Below are positions 60,239 to 64,000 of a DNA stretch of 64,000 bases, piece by piece (position 1 is the stretch's first letter; every line of letters starts with the position of its first letter). Under the pieces are notes generated by a model that saw nothing but the letters and a program-made list of their open reading frames with translations, made no database searches and had not been told where the DNA came from. The stretch comes from Rhizobiales bacterium UBA1912 (GTDB lineage: Bacteria; Pseudomonadota; Alphaproteobacteria; Rhizobiales; Devosiaceae), in the NCBI GenBank assembly GCA_002337455.1, contig DDGC01000001.1, forward strand, positions 22,927 through 86,926, written 5' to 3'. Made by a program: the position numbers and the translations under genes.

Positions 60239-61294
60239 CTAAAGATCCTGAAGAAGCCGGGCGATGGCATTGCCCGCCTCAACACCCTCATTCATCCACC
60301 AACCGGCCGGAGCCGAATAGACTCCGTCGGTCAGGACCGACATCTCGTAGAGGTCGGTTCCTGGCATCGTGTGGCGGGGCCAATCGAGCACTTCGGCCGA
60401 CAGTGCCTGGCCGCCCTCAGTCTGGGATAGCCACCATGCAACAACGGTCGCCGCATTCTTGTGATTTGAGTGTTCAAGAACTCCAGCGAAGCGCGGCACC
60501 AGTGGCGCCTTGATCGGCACGTAGGCGACCGGCGAGTTGTTCGCGACCTGATCGGCGGAAATGCGGATGCCGAAACCGATCGGGTACTCGCCGCTCTCGA
60601 CAAGTGTCCGGATGGCGGTAGGAGCGGGCGCAATGCCAACACGCAGGTCCGAAAACAGGGTTTCGACCATGTCGAGTGTCGCTTCCTGGCCGAGGCCCAT
60701 GGCCCAGGGCGAAAAAACGTCTGGTAAAGCGGCAGTCACAATCTTGCCTGTCCATTCTTCGGACAGCAGCTCATCAAGGCTGGTCGGCACGTCGTCAGGA
60801 TCGAGAAGGTCGGTATTGTAAAAAATGGGGCGAGCAAATTCAGCAACGAACAGGCCGTGTACCTGTTGCGCTATCTCGTCGTGCTTCGCGTCAAGGGCGA
60901 CCCAATCGGTCGCAGCGATGGCGCCCGCGTCGTTGAGGATGCCGAGCAGGGTGGGGACCGTTACAAACAGATCGACGGGAACCTCAACCCCAGCATTGTG
61001 CTGTTGCACCAATTGCTGAATGTAAACGGGATCGGGAGCGCCGCTGACCAGCCGAATATCGATGCCGATCCCCAAGTCATTGAGAATGCCATCTTCCAGT
61101 CGCGCTTCGTCTTCGGCTGTGCGGGCGTCTGAGCTTACGAAAATCGAAACCGTGCCTTCGGCCTCTGCGGCGTCGAGCAGGGCACTGACTCCGTCCGGCA
61201 AGTCGGACTGGGACAACGCCGGCGTTCCAGCCAAAGAGGCCAGAATCAGAATGCTCGCGCTGGCCAATGAAAGTTTCAATCGATGGATGGTCAT
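60239..61294 (-). CDS. ABC transporter substrate-binding protein (ferric/2-aminoethylphosphonate-type, family 1)
   Basis: A 351-residue periplasmic binding protein with signal MTIHRLKLSLASASILILAS and cleavage near ALSQ-SDL. It has the start VSALLDAAEAEGTVSIFVSSD and WTGKIVTAALPDVFSPWAM as in iron-type binding proteins, but no tyrosine pair typical for iron is obvious, so an organic ligand is possible. GAGAGGACC lies before the ATG at 61294. Confidence 0.88.
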   Translation of the reverse strand: MTIHRLKLSLASASILILASLAGTPALSQSDLPDGVSALLDAAEAEGTVSIFVSSDARTAEDEARLEDGILNDLGIGIDIRLVSGAPDPVYIQQLVQQHNAGVEVPVDLFVTVPTLLGILNDAGAIAATDWVALDAKHDEIAQQVHGLFVAEFARPIFYNTDLLDPDDVPTSLDELLSEEWTGKIVTAALPDVFSPWAMGLGQEATLDMVETLFSDLRVGIAPAPTAIRTLVESGEYPIGFGIRISADQVANNSPVAYVPIKAPLVPRFAGVLEHSNHKNAATVVAWWLSQTEGGQALSAEVLDWPRHTMPGTDLYEMSVLTDGVYSAPAGWWMNEGVEAGNAIARLLQDL

Positions 61295-61407
61295 GATGGT
61301 CCTCTCTTTGATGTCGAAGCCAACCAGGGCACCGTGCAGCGCCATGGCCTTTGATGGCAGTCCCTCAACTGCCAGGGGTTGCAAGACATGCGTCCTTGCT
61401 CTGCTGC

Positions 61408-62652
61408 TCACCCGATGTGATTCATCTTTGTGGATAGCGTATTGTAGGCTTGCGCGCCGTCTGCGGTCACCGCAACCACGCCGCCGATAAGAGACCAATG
61501 ACGGCCGAACCGGCAGTCGGGCTGGAGTGAGAACGACATCCCTTCGCTGATTTCGTAGTCGAAGGGCATTCGCTCGCCACCTTCAACAAAAGGATATTTT
61601 GCGGCCATGTCGGGTAATTGGTCGCGAATTCCATCAGCGGACGGGCCGCCACCAAGCAGAGGATTAAGTGCAGCGATCTGCGGAGTCAGGTGCCAGGCGC
61701 CATTGCGCCGCGTGGGCTCTTCCATCGCTTCGAAGATTTCCCGGAAACTGGCACCGGGTCGCAGCATGCTCAACCCGATTTCGTAGCTTTCGCGGGCGAT
61801 GTCGTGGCACCGTCGCGTCTGGTCGGGAACCTTCCCCAACGTGAAGCTCATATTCACGTGGGTATTGAGCTCTGCGAAATTGGGGAATATCTCCGCGCCC
61901 ACCATGTCGTCGGCTTGAAGGACGCGCGGCGCGTGACCTCTGATGAGCCAAGTGGGCTCACCCCAGGATGGATTTTCATAGCCGGTCTGGAAGAGCATCC
62001 ACGTAACGCGCATCCCGAGTTTGAGCTGAGCTGCGTAGCCGGCTGCGTATATCTCGGTTTCGCTCGCGCCGGGCCGTGCGACGTCCATCATTGCGCGGAT
62101 GGCGACATCGCCTGCCTCCGAGGCCCGACGCAGATGGGCCAGGTCGGCCTTGCTCTTTTGCGCCATGACCAGCCCGTACTCCTGCGTTACCGGAACAAGC
62201 GTCGCGTCAGGAAGCCCTGCCTGCACCGCCTCCCAAGCATCCTTGGGAACCCAGCCGTACCGGAAAAAGGGGCCGCCCCAGCCCGCACCGATCACACCGA
62301 TCCGACCTCTGGCCAGGCCCTTTTCTTTTATGACTTGCGGCCCAAGCTGGGTGACTGCTCCGGTACGGATATCGGCGATCCAACTCTCGTGCCCGCGCTC
62401 GCGTGCGACCATGTTCTGCGTTGCAACCTGCGCCGCGAAAGCGATCATTACTGGCTCACCCTCGCGGGGAAAAATCAAATGCTGGTAGCGCCGATCAAAG
62501 GTCAGGTACTGCCCCGCATCATAGCGATCGCTACGGTCGGACCCGAAGATCAGAAGCGCATCGAGATCGTTTTCTTCCATGAACTGGCGCGCACGGCTCC
62601 AACGGTAGTTGCGCTCTTGATCGATGGCTGCGGGGCTGGAAAAAGCCGTCAC
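61408..62652 (-). CDS. M24 family (creatinase / Xaa-Pro peptidase fold) protein
   Basis: A 414-residue protein with the creatinase N-terminal domain (MEENDLDALLIFGSDRSDRYDAGQYL) and the M24 pita-bread domain (LRRASEAGDVAIRAMMDVARPGASE, GMSFSLQPDCRFG). The place of the first metal Asp pair reads MVGAEIFPNFAELNTHVNMSFTLG, so the usual Asp-Asp ligands look replaced. This suggests a metal-free hydrolase like creatinase. The start GTG at 62652 follows AGAGGAG. The importer downstream may bring in its substrate. Confidence 0.83.
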   Translation of the reverse strand: MTAFSSPAAIDQERNYRWSRARQFMEENDLDALLIFGSDRSDRYDAGQYLTFDRRYQHLIFPREGEPVMIAFAAQVATQNMVARERGHESWIADIRTGAVTQLGPQVIKEKGLARGRIGVIGAGWGGPFFRYGWVPKDAWEAVQAGLPDATLVPVTQEYGLVMAQKSKADLAHLRRASEAGDVAIRAMMDVARPGASETEIYAAGYAAQLKLGMRVTWMLFQTGYENPSWGEPTWLIRGHAPRVLQADDMVGAEIFPNFAELNTHVNMSFTLGKVPDQTRRCHDIARESYEIGLSMLRPGASFREIFEAMEEPTRRNGAWHLTPQIAALNPLLGGGPSADGIRDQLPDMAAKYPFVEGGERMPFDYEISEGMSFSLQPDCRFGRHWSLIGGVVAVTADGAQAYNTLSTKMNHIG

Positions 62653-62679
62653 CCTAGGTCTCCTCTTTGCGGTTCGCCT

Positions 62680-62724
62680 TTGACATATCATTGCGCTATT
62701 TAATTGCAACAGTAAAATGTTACT
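62680..62724. promoter_or_regulatory. Divergent promoter region with inverted repeat AGTAA-N4-TTACT
   Basis: TTGACA (62680-62685) and AT-rich sequence TATTTAATTG lie between the divergent M24 and GntR genes. AGTAA (62711-62715) and TTACT (62720-62724) form an inverted repeat that may be the GntR operator. The repeat ends directly at the first ATG (62725) of the GntR frame, which argues against that ATG as the start. Confidence 0.4.
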
Positions 62725-62793
62725 ATGTCCTCAAGGGGCACCCGCGGCAATGCCGCCTCTTTTCAATCCGGCGGCGTTTTGCTAATTGCGACG

Positions 62794-63564
62794 ATGCAGC
62801 AAAAGGACTTTTCCGCTCCAATGGACAATCACTCCGGCTACAGCGTTCCCACTGCCCTCAACGCGCGGGCGCAGGCAGCTTCATCCAAGACGTTGGCCGA
62901 CAAAGCTTTTCTTCTGCTCAAGGCAGACATTATCGACTGCATATTGTCGCCGGGCGAACTGCTCTCGACCCAGCAACTCATGACCCATACCGGGCTCGGC
63001 CTATCGGCAATCCGCGCTGCGATGGAGCGGTTGGTCGCGGGGAACTGGGTGACGTCGGCACCAAACAAGGGGTACCGGATCGACGGAATCACAGTGAAGG
63101 ATGTCATCGAACTCTATGATCTGTCCGAGGCGATTTCGCCGCGACTGGCGCGTATGAGCTGCGGGCGTATTGCCGAGGTTTATGGACGGTTGATCGAGCT
63201 GTCCGAAACCGCATTTCCAGCCCATGCTCCGCAGAACGAAGAGGATGAACACCGGGTACTCTTGGCCAGCGGCGAAATTCTGCGCACCATCCGGCTCGCA
63301 TCGAACAACTCCTATGCGATTTCATTGACGCAACAGGTCACTGAACGGTTGGACAGAGTGGTGGCGGCGCGGCGCCACTATTCGCAGACGCCGATTGATT
63401 TCCGGCGCGACTTTCGACCATTGATCGAAGCGTTACAAGCAAACCAGGCCGATGCGGCCGAGGCCGCCTCACTGGCCAATGTTCATCGCATGCGGTCTAT
63501 CGTTATTGACCACATCCTGCGTGTCGAGAGCTTTGCCAGCTCCCATATTCTTGCCCGAACGTAG
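62794..63564 (+). CDS. GntR family transcriptional regulator (FadR/FCD type)
   Basis: A regulator of about 256 residues. The winged helix is LADKAFLLLKADIIDCILSPGELLSTQQLMTHTGLGLSAIRAAMERLV in outline, then NKGYRIDGITVKDVIELYDLSEAI leading into an all-helical FCD-like domain ending ANVHRMRSIVIDHIL. Start is uncertain: ATGs at 62725, 62794 and 62821 are in frame. I prefer 62794 because the first abuts a putative operator. Divergent from the M24 gene and probably controlling it and the importer. Confidence 0.82.
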   Translation: MQQKDFSAPMDNHSGYSVPTALNARAQAASSKTLADKAFLLLKADIIDCILSPGELLSTQQLMTHTGLGLSAIRAAMERLVAGNWVTSAPNKGYRIDGITVKDVIELYDLSEAISPRLARMSCGRIAEVYGRLIELSETAFPAHAPQNEEDEHRVLLASGEILRTIRLASNNSYAISLTQQVTERLDRVVAARRHYSQTPIDFRRDFRPLIEALQANQADAAEAASLANVHRMRSIVIDHILRVESFASSHILART

Positions 63565-63583
63565 GCACCTTGGGTCCTCAGCC

Positions 63584-64000
63584 TTAACGGTCGATGGTCA
63601 CCCAGCGCAGCATGAAGAAATTGTCGGGGCGCTGGACTACGGAAATTCCGGGGCGAGCCGCCCAGATCAATGGCTCTTCATAGAGCGGCACATAGGCAAC
63701 CTCTTCCTGGAGGATACCCGCGATCTCGTCGAGCATGGCCTGACGGGTCGTCGCATCGAGTTCGGACTGCACCATGGGCAGCAACTCATCGATGCGTGCG
63801 TTGGAATAGCCGCCGAAATTCCACGTGCCCAATGTGTCTGTCGGGGTATGCGCCAGAAAGCGAATAGGGTGCTCGGCATCAAAGGTTCCGGGTGACCAGC
63901 CGAGCAGGTACATATCGTAATTGCCCTCGCGCAATTCGGTCCAGTACCCGGCAACCGGCATGGTCTCGAGCTGAGCCTCGAGGCCGATCTGGGCCAACAT
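63584..64000 (-). CDS. ABC transporter substrate-binding protein, family 5 (peptide type), 5'-truncated by window edge
   Basis: The last 138 residues of a family-5 binding protein. LETMPVAGYWTELREGNYDMYLLGWSPGTFDAEHPIRFL in outline, YSNARIDELLPMVQSELDATTRQAMLDEI and VAYVPLYEEPLIWAARPGI are the typical C-terminal signatures of dipeptide/oligopeptide binding proteins. The N-terminal part lies to the right of the window. It follows the GntR gene convergently, with a 19-base gap. Confidence 0.88.
   Translation of the reverse strand: MLAQIGLEAQLETMPVAGYWTELREGNYDMYLLGWSPGTFDAEHPIRFLAHTPTDTLGTWNFGGYSNARIDELLPMVQSELDATTRQAMLDEIAGILQEEVAYVPLYEEPLIWAARPGISVVQRPDNFFMLRWVTIDR

Overview
This GC-rich, gene-dense window has the style of an alphaproteobacterial chromosome. 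Long polycistronic runs overlap by 1-4 bases, ABC importers are numerous, and a tRNA-Ser(GGA) is the only RNA gene. The amino-sugar (nagA / SIS / GntR / murQ) and polyol (SorC / ABC / mannitol dehydrogenase / FGGY kinase) loci suggest the order Hyphomicrobiales, perhaps near Devosia or Pelagibacterium. That placement is inferred from gene content and style, not from a database search.

Left part, 1-27,800 (housekeeping and sugar uptake). It opens inside a peptide-type ABC binding protein, followed by an ECF sigma factor with an overlapping membrane partner, a VOC protein and an Rrf2 regulator. An amino-sugar locus spans 3.7-13.2 kb. nagA, a double-SIS isomerase/deaminase and a GntR/UTRA regulator run leftward. 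murQ, a complete sugar ABC importer and a Gfo/Idh/MocA dehydrogenase run rightward. A polyol locus spans 15.8-25.0 kb, with binding protein, two permeases, ATPase, mannitol dehydrogenase, HAD phosphatase, FGGY kinase and a SorC-type repressor. Small stress and envelope genes follow, up to the tRNA. Two families of palindromic repeats sit between genes here.

Middle part, 27,815-36,880 (possible tRNA-associated accessory segment). It holds a Tat-exported flavin amine oxidase paired with a periplasmic cytochrome c. Converging on it is an operon with a signal-less binding-protein-like gene, an SsuABC/ThiXYZ-like importer, a cytosine-deaminase-like amidohydrolase and a MarR regulator. The ends carry AT-rich palindromes, and a truncated methyltransferase lies at the right edge. 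No integrase and no second attachment site are visible.

Right part, 36,880-57,400 (catabolic supercluster). An IclR gene and an importer of the nitrate/sulfonate/taurine class are followed by a leftward operon: small conserved protein, ATPase, binding protein, permease, NicC-like FAD monooxygenase. A second IclR gene follows, then a rightward operon: cupin, Rieske oxygenase, SDR, alpha/beta hydrolase, extradiol-type VOC dioxygenase, divergent SDR, ThDP enzyme, aspartate-dehydrogenase-like protein, aldehyde dehydrogenase, adrenodoxin-reductase-type flavoprotein, flavodoxin, pentapeptide protein. The two operons start from nearly identical promoter/operator boxes. The whole looks like an uptake-plus-degradation module for an aromatic, probably N-heteroaromatic, compound. 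Its Rieske oxygenase appears to be served by a flavodoxin and an FprA-type reductase instead of a ferredoxin.

The last part, 57,400-64,000, is a ferric-type ABC importer (ATPase, fused permease, binding protein) with an M24-family protein and a divergent GntR/FCD regulator. It ends in the C-terminal part of another peptide-type binding protein.
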